Source of the DNA: Gordius sp. MW1
Lineage: Eukaryota; Nematomorpha; Gordioida; Gordea; Gordiidae
NCBI GenBank assembly: GCA_964036665.1
Contig: OZ038532.1
Location: 21,727,037-21,791,036 of the forward strand
Length of the DNA: 64,000 nucleotides
Direction: 5' to 3'
Part shown: positions 1 to 11,601 of the stretch, one piece after another
How the letters are laid out: each line of letters opens with the position of its first letter
Numbering within the stretch: the stretch's first letter is position 1
The notes under the pieces: model-generated
Database searches by the model: none
Seen by the model: the letters and a program-made list of their open reading frames with translations, nothing else
Told to the model about the DNA's origin: nothing
Made by a program: the position numbers and the translations under genes

Positions 1-480
1 CCGCATCAACTAGGCTTTGGGGTCAAAGGAGGGTGCGAGATAGCTACCCATGCCGCACGCTTAGCCCTGGAACACCTCCCTCTGGGCGACTCCTTTATAA
101 AACTGGATTTTTAAAATGCTTTAAATAGCATTCGCCGCACAGCCTTCATTAACGATTTTATCAAGCTATTTCCCCAATACACCAACTACATCATTTCAAG
201 TTATGGATGTCCTTCGATTTTGAAATTTGGAGAATTCTTCCTTGAATCCGCAGAAGGGATCCAACAAGGTGACTCCCTAGGCCCCCCCCTTTATTCTGCC
301 TGGCTATAAATCACCTAATTAACGAAATTAACAAACATTGTAAACTCACCCTTAATGTCTGGTATCTAGATGACGCCACTCGTGTTGGCACCCCACAACC
401 TAGTCCAAGCACTAGATGTAACACATGCTTTTTCCCCCACTTTAAACTTATGTTTAAATGCCTCTAAAAGTGAAATATTA
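1..480 (+). pseudogene. LINE-A reverse transcriptase fragment (upstream piece)
   Basis: Read in frame 1 this is the central part of a non-LTR reverse transcriptase. It shows an N-terminal palm-side motif QLGFGVKGGCE near the start, the template-binding motif QQGDSLGPPL around base 265-295, and the catalytic box YLDD around 362-373. The frame is broken by an in-frame TAA near base 112 and another TAA near 307, so it is not functional. It is cut at the left by the window edge and at about 480 by a TIR element, and continues after that element at about 1931. The family is a LINE (non-LTR retrotransposon); I do not assign a clade. Confidence 0.8.
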
Positions 481-1930
481 ATTGCTATGCAATTTATGGG
501 CTCGTTTTTTGTTGTCCGTCCGTCCGTCCATCCCTATCTATTTGCTTTGGGTATATTAGGTTATCGATTTTTTAAATTAATGCATGAGAAAGAGGTGCCC
601 CACCCCTCATCTCTATCTCCCTCGCTGTGTTATTTTTTAAATTAATGCATAAGAGGTGCCCCACCCCTCATCTCTATCTCCCTCGGTGTGTTATATATAA
701 GATTTGTTAAATTATCTATTATATAATAAACATAAATAAAAGTTGTTTACTTTTAATTGCTATGCAATTTAACTAGTTATATAATAAACATAAATAAAAG
801 TTGTTTACTTTTAATTGCTATGCAATTTAATTAGTTTTTGGGTTAGAATCCCGGAGTTTTTTTTGACTCTTATGATTGTTCTTGTTACTATCATTAATAA
901 TAAGACTTTTCGGCCGTCCGCTGGCTGCTGACCAATGAAAAAAATGACCATTGGCCAAAATGTGAATCCGAGTTTATTTTTTCGTTTATTTTTGACTATT
1001 ATGATTATTCCTGTTACTACCATTGCTATTATGACTTTTTGGCCGTCCGCTGGCTCCTGACCGATGGAAAAAATGACCATTGGCCAAGTGAATCGAAATT
1101 ATTTTTTTCGTTTTTTTTTTGACTATTATGATTGTTCCTGTTCCTACCATTGCTATTATGACTTTTTGGCCGTCCGCTGGCTGCTGACCAATGGAATAAA
1201 ATGACCATTGGCCAAAATGTGATTCGAAAATTTTTTTTTCGTTTTTTTTGACTATTATGAATTTATATCCACTTTTACCGTGTCCTGGCTGCTGACCAAT
1301 GGAATAAAATGACCATTGGCCAAAATGTGATTCGAAATTTTTTTTTTCGTTTTTTTTACTCTTATGAATTTATATCCATTTTTACCGTGTGCTGGCTGCT
1401 GACCGATGCAAAAAAATGACCATTGGCCAAAGTGAGCATCAAATTTTTTTTTCCGTTTTTTTGGCTATCATTGACTTATAGAGTATCTGTTGGTACTGAC
1501 CAATGGAGAAAAACCATTCGCCAAATTTTTGATTTTTTTAATTTAAAATTGTTCAAATTCAACAAAAATTTCTCCCAACAATTCTGCAAATTCTTAACAT
1601 TGTGATGTTTTATAATATAATGTTTGTTAGACCCATAATCACTAAAGGCCGTAAAAACTAATGTAATACGCAACTAGATGCAAACACTAAATCTAACCCT
1701 TGCCTATATTACATTTTGCCTATATTACATTTTGCCTATAAATGGAAAATTTGTATAAATAATTAATTAATCATTAGGCATTTAATACCCCTCTATACGC
1801 ATTCTCGCCCCTTCCCACCTTTCTCGCCCATAAATTGCATAGCAAATATGATACATTTATACGAAGTACAGATGAGTCGTCCCCCCTTCCCTTCCCCTCT
1901 TCCCTTCCCTTCTCCCCCTTCCCACGAGGG
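480..1930. mobile_element. TIR element with internal tandem units, inserted in LINE-A
   Basis: It starts with TTGCTATGCAATTTATGGGC (482 on) and has the inverse, GCCCATAAATTGCATAGCAA, at about 1827-1847. A C/T-rich tract follows before the LINE resumes. Inside are about five tandem units of roughly 90-150 bp (about 900-1450). Each carries GACCAATGG, a short A run and GACCATTGGCC, forming a small palindrome, plus GGCCGTCCGCTGGCTGCTG. The same family recurs inverted at 40271-42477 and again at 63449-64000. It has no coding capacity and is probably a non-autonomous DNA element. The exact right boundary is uncertain. Confidence 0.65.
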
Positions 1931-3348
1931 CCGAAGACCATTCACCCAAAGTTTTTTGACTTTGCCAAAATTAATAAAGACAATATTTATGTTTTAGGCG
2001 CACCTATTGGGGGCCCTGAGTGAGTCAAAAATTTTTAGACAAAAACCTTTCTTATTTAAAAACAAATTAGACATTTTTAAATCTATGCCCTCTCATCATT
2101 TCTTTTACATTATAAAAAATTATTACAACATTAGCAAAATTTTATTCTGCTTCCGCTCCACGCAAGCTTTTTTATTTAAAGATGTCTTACACAATTATGA
2201 ACACTTTTTTAAATCCACACTTGAATTAATTTTAAATATTTCTTTTAACACGAAAACTTGGCTTCAAGCCACTCTTCCCACAAAATCCGGCGGTCTAGGT
2301 ATTCGTTCCCCAACCGCGATTTCCTTAGCCGCCTTTATTTCCTCCTCCCTTTCTTTTAAACAATCTATTAACGACCTTGTCCCTTTCTCACTCAACCCCT
2401 CTATCAATCAAGCCTTATCTCTATGGAATGAAAATGTCAATTTAGGAGTTGACATTCCACAATCATATGCCCAAAAAGATTTGGATGCAAGTTTGGTGTC
2501 GCGGTCCGTTGCTTACCTTCTCTCGACATGCGACGCCAAACAGCATTGCAATCTTAGGTCATTGGCTTTCGACCAATCTGGTCATGAATGGCTTGAAGCT
2601 TACCCTAGTAAGTTTTCGGGAATGTTTTTAGAGAATCCTACCCTGTCCTTCAACATAGCCCTCCGCTTGGGCTGTAAATACACGTCCTCATACCCCTGCC
2701 GGCTTTGTAATTCACTTGTAGATGAGGAAGCGCGTCACCCTCTGCATTGTAAATTTAACAGAAGCCGGTATAGTAGGCACCAAAAAATAAATACACTGCT
2801 TCAAGCTGCCCTCAAACGGGCAAAAGTTCCTTCCATCCTTGAACCGTCAGATCCCTCTCTCGAAGGGCGGATGCGTCCTGACGGTTCGTCACTTATCCCA
2901 TGGGACAAAGGCCTTTTCTTAAAATGGGACTACACCTGTATTGACCTATTTGCCCCCTCCAACGATACTCATGACCCCCTAGGATCGGCAGAGCATCGCA
3001 AATCCTTAAAATACTCAGCTTTATCGGAAACCTCCGTTTTTATTCCTATCGTCTCGTCGTGCTCAGGGACGTTTGGAAAGAGCGCATTAAATTTTTTTAA
3101 AGAACTCAATAAACGCTCGCCCCCTTCTAAAATATCGAATAGTTTCTTACTAAGACAATCAATTGCCATTGCTAAATCCAATTTTTATTCTTTGATGGAT
3201 TCAATGCCCATTCTTAAAGATGAAGAAACGGATAATGTGTTTTAATCATTTTTTTTATAAATGTTTTCGTTCTTGTATCTTTGTATTAATTCCACTTTAT
3301 ATTTAATACTTTTTTTTAATAAAGCATGTCAATTCAAAAAAAAAAAAG
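1931..3348 (+). pseudogene. LINE-A ORF2 C-terminal part and 3' tail
   Basis: The reverse transcriptase resumes with KINKDNIYVLGAPIG at about 1965-2010, then shifts frame into an open stretch at 2007-3245. That stretch holds the thumb segment (LPTKSGGLGIRSP), a Cys/His cluster (CRLCN ... HPLHC) around 2697-2750, and a block with RMRPDGSS and LKWDYTC around 2868-2940. The last block looks like the R-PD-(D/E)-K type nuclease-like tail found in many invertebrate LINEs; that reading is inference. The stop is at 3243-3245, followed by an AT-rich 3' UTR with AATAAA and a poly(A) run near 3336-3348. A second, more decayed copy lies at 54430-55025 on the minus strand. Confidence 0.75.
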
Positions 3349-3520
3349 GGGGGGGGGCAAAACACCCCCCATTCCCCTGGTGAGAAAGAGGGTAAAAAAT
3401 AAGGGGGGGGGGGAAATACCCCTCCTCCCCCCTGGTGAGAAAGAGGATAAAAAATAAGGGGGGGGGGTTGCAAAACAACTGGACAAATAAAGGTAGGGGG
3501 GCAAAGTTCTTTATAATATA
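3345..3520. repeat. G-rich minisatellite
   Basis: Three imperfect units of about 60 bp lie directly after the LINE poly(A). Each has a run of 7-12 G and then CCCCTGGTGAGAAAGAGG and TAAAAAATAAGG. It is non-coding; the open frames across it are low-complexity shadows. Confidence 0.75.
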
Positions 3521-4063
3521 TTTTAATTTTTTTATCACCTTTTAGGATTAATATATGATTGAAAAATATTGATTAGCATTATATGGCAGCTACCAACTCT
3601 AATAGTAAGCTAAAATTCAATTTGCTAAACACCGTTGCTAGTTTTAAACAACCCTGCTCAATACCAAGGTTTATATCAATCCAATCTGCCAAATGCCCGG
3701 TTACTTACATCTCTCTCAACCAAGCAACCATGGCAACTTTAATCTGTCATGCTAGTAACCGGGTGTGCTGCTTAATAATGATGGTAATGGTAGGAGAGAT
3801 GTGCCTATTACCAGGGTTAGCACTATACCAGCACAACCAATTCGAGCAGATTAACAACACTAGTGCCAAGTATTGGAGACGTCAAATTTATAAGGAAATA
3901 TCATGCAGCAAAATAATAAGGCTCTTATCTTTGATGCCTTATAGTGTAAAATTAAAGCAAAACCCATATAATTTAAAATACAGGGGCAACACATTTATAC
4001 GCTCAAAAATAACAACTATCGATATATATATATACATACATGTAAATTAGATAAAGTGATATA
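3521..4063. other. Intergenic stretch downstream of RTF2
   Basis: No gene is recognised. A small inverted pair CCCGGTTACT / AGTAACCGGG lies at about 3696-3763, with a short (TA)n at 4020-4033. An open frame on the plus strand (3583-4050) has composition and codons unlike a protein and runs into AT microsatellite. Confidence 0.5.
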
Positions 4064-6906
4064 TTATTGTGAAAGGGCTGTAGAGGGCTTAAAGATGGAT
4101 TTGTAAGCTACGGAACCAAAAATGTCTTCTTTCTTCAACTTTTTAACACTCTCCTTCACGGCAGCGATAGCTATGGATTGGCTTTGGGGAGCTGCGAGAA
4201 TGTTGCTATTTGAAGAAACTAGTTTCGAACCGTTAACAAGAAGGGAGTGGCTACCTATATTCATGTATTTATAAAATGACAAATGAGATAATTTGCAAAA
4301 TGTTGCTTATTAACATAAATAGTAAACTATTTTTAGAAACCATTTAACAAGTTTATGCGATGGAAGTTTAAAAAAAATCTTGCAACCTAGCTTGGCTGTT
4401 TTAGATGTTGACAGCCAAAAAAACTATCGTTATCATCGAAATCAAACTACTATTGACTTTCGATGAATTAAAAGAAGGTCTGTGTGGCGGACATATTTGC
4501 CAGAAGATAATTAATAACTCTCTTAGCCCTCAAACTAATGAACGCTTCATTAGTCGTGAAAACCTATAAATGAATTCAAACTGGATGGCCACGAATTATA
4601 ATCTAAAACAGTATTTGTAGTCAAACAATGTTAAAAACACAATAATACCATGTTATTTAAAATGTAAACTAAATGAACAAGCTTAAAATACATAGTCTTG
4701 CAAATAAAAAAATAAATTAATCTTACAGTCCGAATTCAATTTTCTTTTGGGAGTTAAAGGTGTTGAGTTGGCATCAGAAATTTTGGTGATGTTTGTGGAA
4801 ACAACGCTTTTGCATTTAGCAGCTGATAAGCGTTCATTCATGCGCACAGCTAATGCATCAACTTCACATTCGTCCCCGTTGATAATTATAACCTCATCTT
4901 GAGTGTAAGCCAAATTGCACTATTAAGGAAAAAAACAGTCCTTTAAAACGTGGTATAAATTGAGAAAAAAAGGCCTTAAAAAAGGCGAGGGTTATTAAAA
5001 ATTATAATTTAAACGTGTATAATGATACTTTTGGGCAATTGGTAACTTTCAATTCTTTGAGAGCTTTTTGCGACATGACACAACCACATTTGAGGAGATA
5101 GCAAAATCTAGAAACATAAACTCTTAATGAAAAGGAGAAAACTTAGTTTTTTTAATCATTAAATAATTTATTGTAATGATATAAAAAAAATTACATTCAC
5201 GACTAAAAAACTATGAAAACGCTTTAAAACTAAACATGGCATTGACCCGTGTATGGAAATCATGTTGGATTTAACGATTTCCATTGTAATCTCTGGTTAA
5301 CAAAATTTTAACTTTTTTACAATATATGGAAGCCTCATATCTATGTAAATATTTGGACAAATTAAATTAATTTAAAAATTTGTTAACTTAGGTCTTGTCT
5401 TGGTATCAGATTCAGATTCAAATCGCGTAAATTATCTTTGTCTAAATATCAGATTCAATTCATTGGTCAAACTCTGTTATAATTATTATTAAAAACGTTT
5501 TTTTGTTTGTTTCAACTCTTGAGATTAAATCTAAATTTTGCTGATACCTAAAAGTATAAAAACATACAACATTTAAGCTTACAGAAAATTTTGCATCTTA
5601 AAAAATCGCTGTTATGTTATGCGTCTAAAGTGTAAATCTGCTGTGAATTTGAAGTAAAGACACGGCTATGTTATACCCGTAAGATTATTTTTAATGCGCA
5701 GCAAAATCCAATATTAGGACAAGCCCTTAAGCAAAGTGCTTAAACAAAATGCCTCTAACATTGGAAACTATTATACTTGTAAGCTCCATTCATATCAAGG
5801 CCTAGGATGGGGCACATGAATTGACTGGTGAAATTGGTTTCTACTCCTTTAGTTGACATTTTAATGTCTGTAGAGGTTGTAGAGCCACTTCCAGATTCTG
5901 TATCAGTGCTAATCAACTTAGATGTTAAGTTTTTGTTGTATTTAGGATTTGGAGTCAAATTTAATTCCTTAATGTGTTTTAAACTTTTTATGTGTGGGGC
6001 ATTAGGAATGGGTGCTTTAGATACAAGACAATTTAAAATGACTTCCTTGTTGTACAACCTTTAAGATCAAAAATAGATTATTAAATGAGTATAAAATATG
6101 AACTTTATTTACTTTCCCAACTGACAAGATACGATTGGATGCACCAATTCTTCTTGACTACTCGCACAATACCTCCATTTTGCAACTTTTTTAACCTCTT
6201 TATCTACCTAGAACAAAGTATATAAATTAACTAAATAAAAAATTAAATTTGGGATTGGCCCTCAAATCAAGATGAAAGAATTTATCAAAACAAACTCCAC
6301 AACTGTGGGGCCTAATATATAAGAGGAACTAGAAATAAATGAATTGTAATTAGGCCAAAACTCTGGGATCTGAATGCATAGCTTAAAAGCAGATGATAAA
6401 GCTTTTAAATTAATTTTAAAAAGGTAAAGAATATATAACATGGCCTAATTTTAGAAAATATGTATAAACTAGATAGAGAAAAAAACATCTACCCAAGCTT
6501 CATTAGCTATAAGGTTTGACACAACTTAAAATTAGAAAAACATATTATATTCTTTCATTCAACCTTTTAAAATAAACATGCATATGCTAGTATATAAATT
6601 ATGCAAACATAGAATAAAAAGAGATAAAATCTAAATAAGCCATTAAAATAGTAAGCCTTTAAAATACTTAATTAATATTAACATATTGCGCAAATACAAT
6701 TAATCAATGCATCAAAAATCCTTAAAATATAACAGTTTATATATATGAAAAATTTTGAATGAAAGAAAAATACATTGACCATAAACCACTACTGGACGTT
6801 AAGAAATAAAAAAATATGATATTTAAAATTTAATTACTTGCTCTGGCTTTTGTTTTTGCTTAACAAGTTCATCTCTTCGCGGAATAGTTCCACCATCACA
6901 ACCCAT
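4064..6906 (-). CDS. RTF2: Replication termination factor 2 homologue
   Basis: Six exons on the minus strand: 6838-6906, 6113-6207, 5777-6058, 5029-5107, 4727-4919 and 4064-4254. Phases agree at every junction, all introns are GT-AG, and the 909-nt CDS gives 302 aa, close to animal RTF2 (about 306). The protein begins MGCDGGTIPRRDELV, the family signature. Exon 2 carries KWRYCASSQEEL and PIVSCQLGK, exon 3 LYNKEV and CPILGLDMNG, and exon 4 FCYLLKCGCVMSQKAL. Exons 4-5 give NCPKCNLAYTQDEVIIINGDE, together forming the RTF2/RING-like zinc-binding fold. The C-terminus has the conserved AYKSIF. Known role of the family: a nuclear replication-fork protein that restrains or ends stalled replication and is removed from forks by proteasome shuttles. 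No lesion is seen. The ATG is set by the invariant MGCDGG start. Confidence 0.93.
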
Positions 6907-7604
6907 AACTTTTTAATACACAAGGAAAAGTATAAACAGATGCTCAATATTATAAGATCATAATTTAAAACAATAACAGAGGGACTTAATAGATAGATTA
7001 GTAGATTCTTTCAGTGTGTTTTAGAGGTTTTGTTTTATACTATATGCATATGCTTAGCATTAATGTAATTTAACATGCGAATGCATAAATCAATGTCTTA
7101 ATCATCAATGTTTAACAGTCCGTAATTTATTGTCATATATAATTTGTTTAATGTCCTAGAACATTTAATATTTATAATTGTGCTTATATTTATATTCACA
7201 TTCAATAGTTTTCTTGGTGTAACCTTTTGTAGTTGCCTTATTTGAAAGAAATTGCAAAACTTTTAAGAGGACCATTGTATTGACAATGAAAGTGGATCAT
7301 TAATTTTACTTCAGACTCATTTTTTTAATATCTCTTAAAAGATAAATATAAATTTTAAGTGTTATTTATAAATGTTCGTCAAAAAAATTTAACGGGTTTG
7401 TGATATAATTTTAATAAGTCTATTATTTAACAACTAAAAATTCGCACAAAATTAATATGGTAGTTAATTAGCGTTCTTATTTTTATCAGAAACATTTACA
7501 AAATAGAGAATACTTAAAAGTTTAAAATTTGAACGCAACTGGTCTTTAGACAATTAAGATCTTTATTGTGAAATTAGGTAACACTACCTACTAGGGTTAC
7601 TGCC
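6907..7604. promoter_or_regulatory. 5' flank of RTF2
   Basis: AT-rich sequence between the RTF2 start codon and the left LTR of the Ty3-type element. It must hold the RTF2 promoter by position, but I see no definite TATA or initiator motif that stands out from the background. Confidence 0.3.
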
Positions 7605-7730
7605 TGTAGTGATTAACAATTTATTATTATTAATGTTATATATATCCCGTGGAGTTATAATACATTATATATACATATGTGATTCTAACTAATTTGAATA
7701 ATATAATAAACGCTAATTCTGATGATACCA
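7605..7730 (+). repeat. 5' LTR of Ty3-1
   Basis: A 126-bp repeat beginning TGTAGTG and ending about GATACCA, matched by 11535-11596 over its first 62 bases. It would hold the element promoter. The right edge is judged from the TG...CA rule and is approximate. Confidence 0.7.
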
Positions 7731-7753
7731 GTAGATTAATTTAAATGGCGCGG

Positions 7754-8429
7754 ATGAATGAATTAACGAACCTACAAGTACCTTCTTATAAAGAAGAAGA
7801 TGATAGATGCATATTTATATACATTAAATGCTATATTTGATGCCAGAAATATTGGATCATCAGAAAAACATTTGGAGTTTAAGAAGAAACTGTTTATAGC
7901 ATACTTTGGACAAACAAATATAGAAAAAATAAGAAATTTTTTATTTTTCAAAGACCCAAAGGAATTTACCTTTCAAGAACTCACGGAGGTGGCTAGAAAA
8001 TTATTCAAACCAAAAACAACCATATTCCAGGCAAGAATTGATTTCCGTAAAGCCCTAAAGAAACAGGGGGAATCAATTCAAGAATTTGTTACGAGATTAA
8101 AACAAATCTCAAAATTTTGTAATTTTCAAGATCACCTTGATGATAATTTACGGGATCAATTAATCTGCGGACTGCATAATTTGTCACTGGAAACAGAAAT
8201 ACGTACCCGATGGCCTGATGCCATAGATGAAAAGAATAGACAAATATCATTTGATGAAATTTTTAAATTAGCTGAATCCATTGAGCTTGCAAATAGAGAA
8301 ATGAATACATCTTCAGATATCAACCAATTGAAACCAAAGAAGTATAAGAATAAATTTGAACCAAAAACATTTTTATGCAAAAGATGTGGTCATAGATATT
8401 CAAGTGGAAACTGCCCAGCATTGTTATAA
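7754..8429 (+). pseudogene. Ty3-1 gag remnant
   Basis: An ATG at 7752-7754 region opens a frame (NELTNLQVPSY) that must shift at about 7795 to enter the long open stretch 7800-8429, which is a retrotransposon capsid-like region (DPKEFTFQEL, RIDFRKALKKQGESIQEFV). It ends in the first zinc knuckle (CKRCGHRYSSGNC). A second shift leads to the next knuckle, CYKCNKKNHFQQCC, at about 8420-8460. Gag forms the particle that packages element RNA. It is broken by at least two frameshifts. Confidence 0.75.
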
Positions 8430-11400
8430 ATGTAATAAAAAGAATCATTTTCAACAATGCTGCTTAAATAAATTTATAAACGCTTTATCAAATCTTAATA
8501 ACAAACAACCTAAAATTAAAGTACAAATTGAAAATTTTGACATGGTTATGATATTTGACTCAGGTGCTTCAACATCTTTAGCTGGGTATGACTTCTATAA
8601 TAAGATAGGTAGACCATCATTATTACCTACACAGGCATTATATACATTTGGGAACCACCCAATTAAAATATTAGGCAAGACCTTTGTAAATGTTAAATTA
8701 GAGGATAAAATTTTAAAACTACCTTTAATAATCACAAGAAATCAAAGTATAGGAATTTTTGGTATGGATTGGATATCATCTTTCAATTTAAAATTACCTA
8801 TACCTGAGGGTATATATTTAATTAATTCAACATTTGAACCACATGCTAATATTTTGAATTCATTAATTAACAAATACCCAAAAGTCTTTCGAGAAGGTAC
8901 TGGTAAAATTAATAGTCAGAAAGTTAAATTGCATTTAAAAGATGACTGTATTCCCATATCATTACCTTTTAGAAGGGTTCCTTTTCCTATGAGAAAGGCT
9001 GTGGAAGATGAATTGGAAAGACTTGTAAAGGAGGATATAATTGAACCTATAAATCCATCAACCTCAAAAATTGAGTGGGCAACCCCGACAGTCAATGTTA
9101 AGAAAAGTAATGGTAAATTTAGGATTTGTGGAGATTTTAGATTAACAATTAATCCTGGCTGATGCAAGATAATTACATGTTACCCACATTTGATGAATTA
9201 GTTTCGAAGGGAGCGGGTGGAGACAAGTTCACTATCATTGACTTAAAAGACGAATATTTACAGATGAAAATTGAAGAAGGTTCCAGACAATACCTTAATA
9301 TTTCTACACACAAAGGATATTAGCGATACAAAAGGATGCCATTCGGAATTTCAAATGCACCTACAGTTTTTCAAAGATTCATGGATGGGATATTAAAAAC
9401 TTTAAATAATACTGGTGTATTTTTGGACGATGTAATAATAACGGGAAAGAATGATGAGAAACATTTAAAGTAATGAAGTTTTACATAGGTTCGAAGAAAA
9501 TGGCGTAAAGGCGAAGTTAGAAAAGATGAAAATATTTCAAACGGCGGTAACGTGTCTAGGACATAAAATCGATAATTGTGGTATCCATCCAACGGAGGAT
9601 AAAATAGAAGAAATCCGGAAATTTAAAACACCTACAAATAAATCCGAATTAAGATCCTTTTTAGGATTTATAAATTATCATAGTAAATTTCTACCGAACA
9701 TACATGATAAATGCGCTCCACTATCAGAACTAACTAGTTTGAAAAATACTTGGAGGTGGACCGAAAAAGAAAATACAATTTTTGAGGAACTTAAAATTTT
9801 ACTATCGACAGATGACACACTTATTCCTTATGATGATAAACTACCATTATTTATGACAGTCGATGCCTCGCAAAATGGCGTTGGAGCTGCCTTGTGTCAT
9901 TTACTAGATGGAAAAGAAATACCCGTGGCATACGCTTCGAGGAAATTAAATAAAACAGAACAACAGTACTCATCAATCGATCGTGAAGTGTTAGCCATAG
10001 TGTATGGAGTAAAAAGATTCCATCAATACATATATGGAAGGTCTTTTACACTAATAACGGACCACAAGCCACTGGAACGGATTTTTGGAAATCAAAGAGA
10101 CCTAAATAAAATGACCAATAATCGATTGATCCGGTGGGCATTATATCTAAACGGTTTTCAATATAATATACAATACCGTAGGGGTAAAGATAACATGGCC
10201 GATGCCTTATCAAGGTTACCGACAGAATCAAAAGAGACCGTAGAAATTGATAAAATAAATTTAATTCGAATATCTATCATAAATGAATTTTTGTTGTCCG
10301 CCGAAATGCTAAAATCAGAAATAGCATCAGACTCAACGATGAAAGAGTTGATAACTTATATAAAAAAAGATTGGAGGGTTGATCCCGATAAAATTAGAAG
10401 AGAATTCAAACCATTTTGGATAAGAAGAAATGAAATTTCTTATGAAGATGGTATTCTATTATGTGGTGAGAGATTAATAATACCGGAAAACTTACGCAAA
10501 ATTGTCCTAAATGTGATTCATAGGGGACATCCAGGCATCTCGGGTATGAAAACACTATTGAGATATTATGCCTGGTGGCCGTCGGTTGATATTGATGCGG
10601 AATTATGGGTAAACAAATGTGATGGCTGTCAAAGACCGAATGTACAAAAAGTTCCTTTATATCCATGGAACATTCCAAATTACGTGTGGGAAAGAATTCA
10701 TGTTGACATTGCAGGACCGGTTGAAGGAAAATGGTGGTTGGTCGCAATTGACGCTCTTTCAAAATGGGTCGAAGTTACACTCATTGATTCAATCAATTCA
10801 TTCACGATTATACGTCAATTAAGATGTTGGTTTGCCAGATTTGGACTACCGAAAAAGCTAATAACGGATAATGGAAGACAATTTGTCTCAGACGAATTTG
10901 AACGCTTTTGTAAAGCAAATGCGGTTATTCACGTTAGAACGTCACCGTATCACCCAAAATCAAATGGAATGGTGGAGAGAGTGATTCGTACTCTAAAGAG
11001 TAGATATTATTCAGGAAGAGAGACGGAAAATAACAAAGAATTGTGTTTACTACAAGTTTTAATGACATACCGAAACGTCTCACATTCGACAACGGGTAAG
11101 TCTCCAGCAGAAATAATGTTTGGAAGGAGACTTAAAACAATGTTTGATCTATTAAGACCGGATCCTAGAGACAAAATGGAGGATGTAGTATGGAAACAGA
11201 AACTACATCATCGAAATAGTAAAGAAAGGGAATTCGAGGAGAATGATTCAATTTGGGTACAAACTGAGATTCGTCCTGGTTGGCATGAAGGTGTAGTAAA
11301 AGCACGACAAGGACGGTATTCTTATAATATTCTAGTTGGCGATGTGATAAAACGAAAACATAGCGACCAACTAAGGGAAAGAGTTTCCACGGATCGTAGA

Positions 11401-11601
11401 GTTCAACTACCAAAGGTCAACGGTGGGAGAGAAAGCATAGATCCAAGCGTTAACGAACGATTTGGGAGACCTCGACGAATTACAAGACACCTCAGCGTTT
11501 CCATAACGAATTCAAATATTGACGGAGGGGAAGATGTAGTGATTAACAATTTATTATTATTAATGTTATATATATCCCGTGGAGTTATAATACATTGCTA
11601 A
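8430..11601 (+). pseudogene. Ty3-1 pol remnant (protease, RT, RNase H, integrase)
   Basis: The protease active site FDSGAST lies at about 8560-8580. RT begins before 9000. The frame shifts near 9160, has an in-frame TAG near 9320, and breaks again near 9473 before the 691-codon open stretch 9526-11601. RT shows IDLKDEYLQ and FLDDV. RNase H shows TVDASQNGVGA and TDHKPLERIF. Integrase shows the HHCC zinc region (HRGHPG ... CDGCQ) at about 10530-10630, then the catalytic Asp in HVDIAG, the Asp in TDNGRQF and the Glu in NGMVERV. All catalytic residues survive, but the reading frame does not. The last codons read into the 3' LTR. Confidence 0.85.
11535..11596 (+). repeat. Truncated 3' LTR of Ty3-1
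   Basis: Matches the first 62 bases of the left LTR almost exactly and then stops at the LINE junction at 11597. The rest of the LTR was not found downstream. Confidence 0.85.

Larger units (their letters stand above)
7605..11596 (+). mobile_element. Decayed Ty3/gypsy-type LTR retrotransposon (Ty3-1)
   Basis: The left LTR is about 7605-7730 (TGTAGTGATTAAC ... GATGATACCA). The same LTR start recurs at 11535 after a polypurine tract GACGGAGGGGAAGA, but that copy stops after 62 bp, where an RTE-like LINE begins. The inside runs gag, protease, RT, RNase H and integrase in the Ty3 order. Very short LTRs, paired zinc knuckles and the integrase style fit the Mag-like branch; this is a moderate inference. 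It is related to the element at 32445-36797 but clearly older. Confidence 0.88.

Noticed and set aside
900..1450. Regularly spaced repeats that could be taken for a CRISPR array
   Set aside because: Units are 90-150 bp, degenerate along their whole length, lie inside a TIR element of a eukaryotic genome, and have no cas genes.
3583..4050. Open frame of 155 codons on the plus strand between the G-rich minisatellite and RTF2
   Set aside because: No domain or family resemblance, AT-rich tail reading into a TA microsatellite, and no sign of splice or poly(A) context.
5828..6064. Plus-strand open frame of 78 codons
   Set aside because: It is the antisense shadow of RTF2 exon 3.
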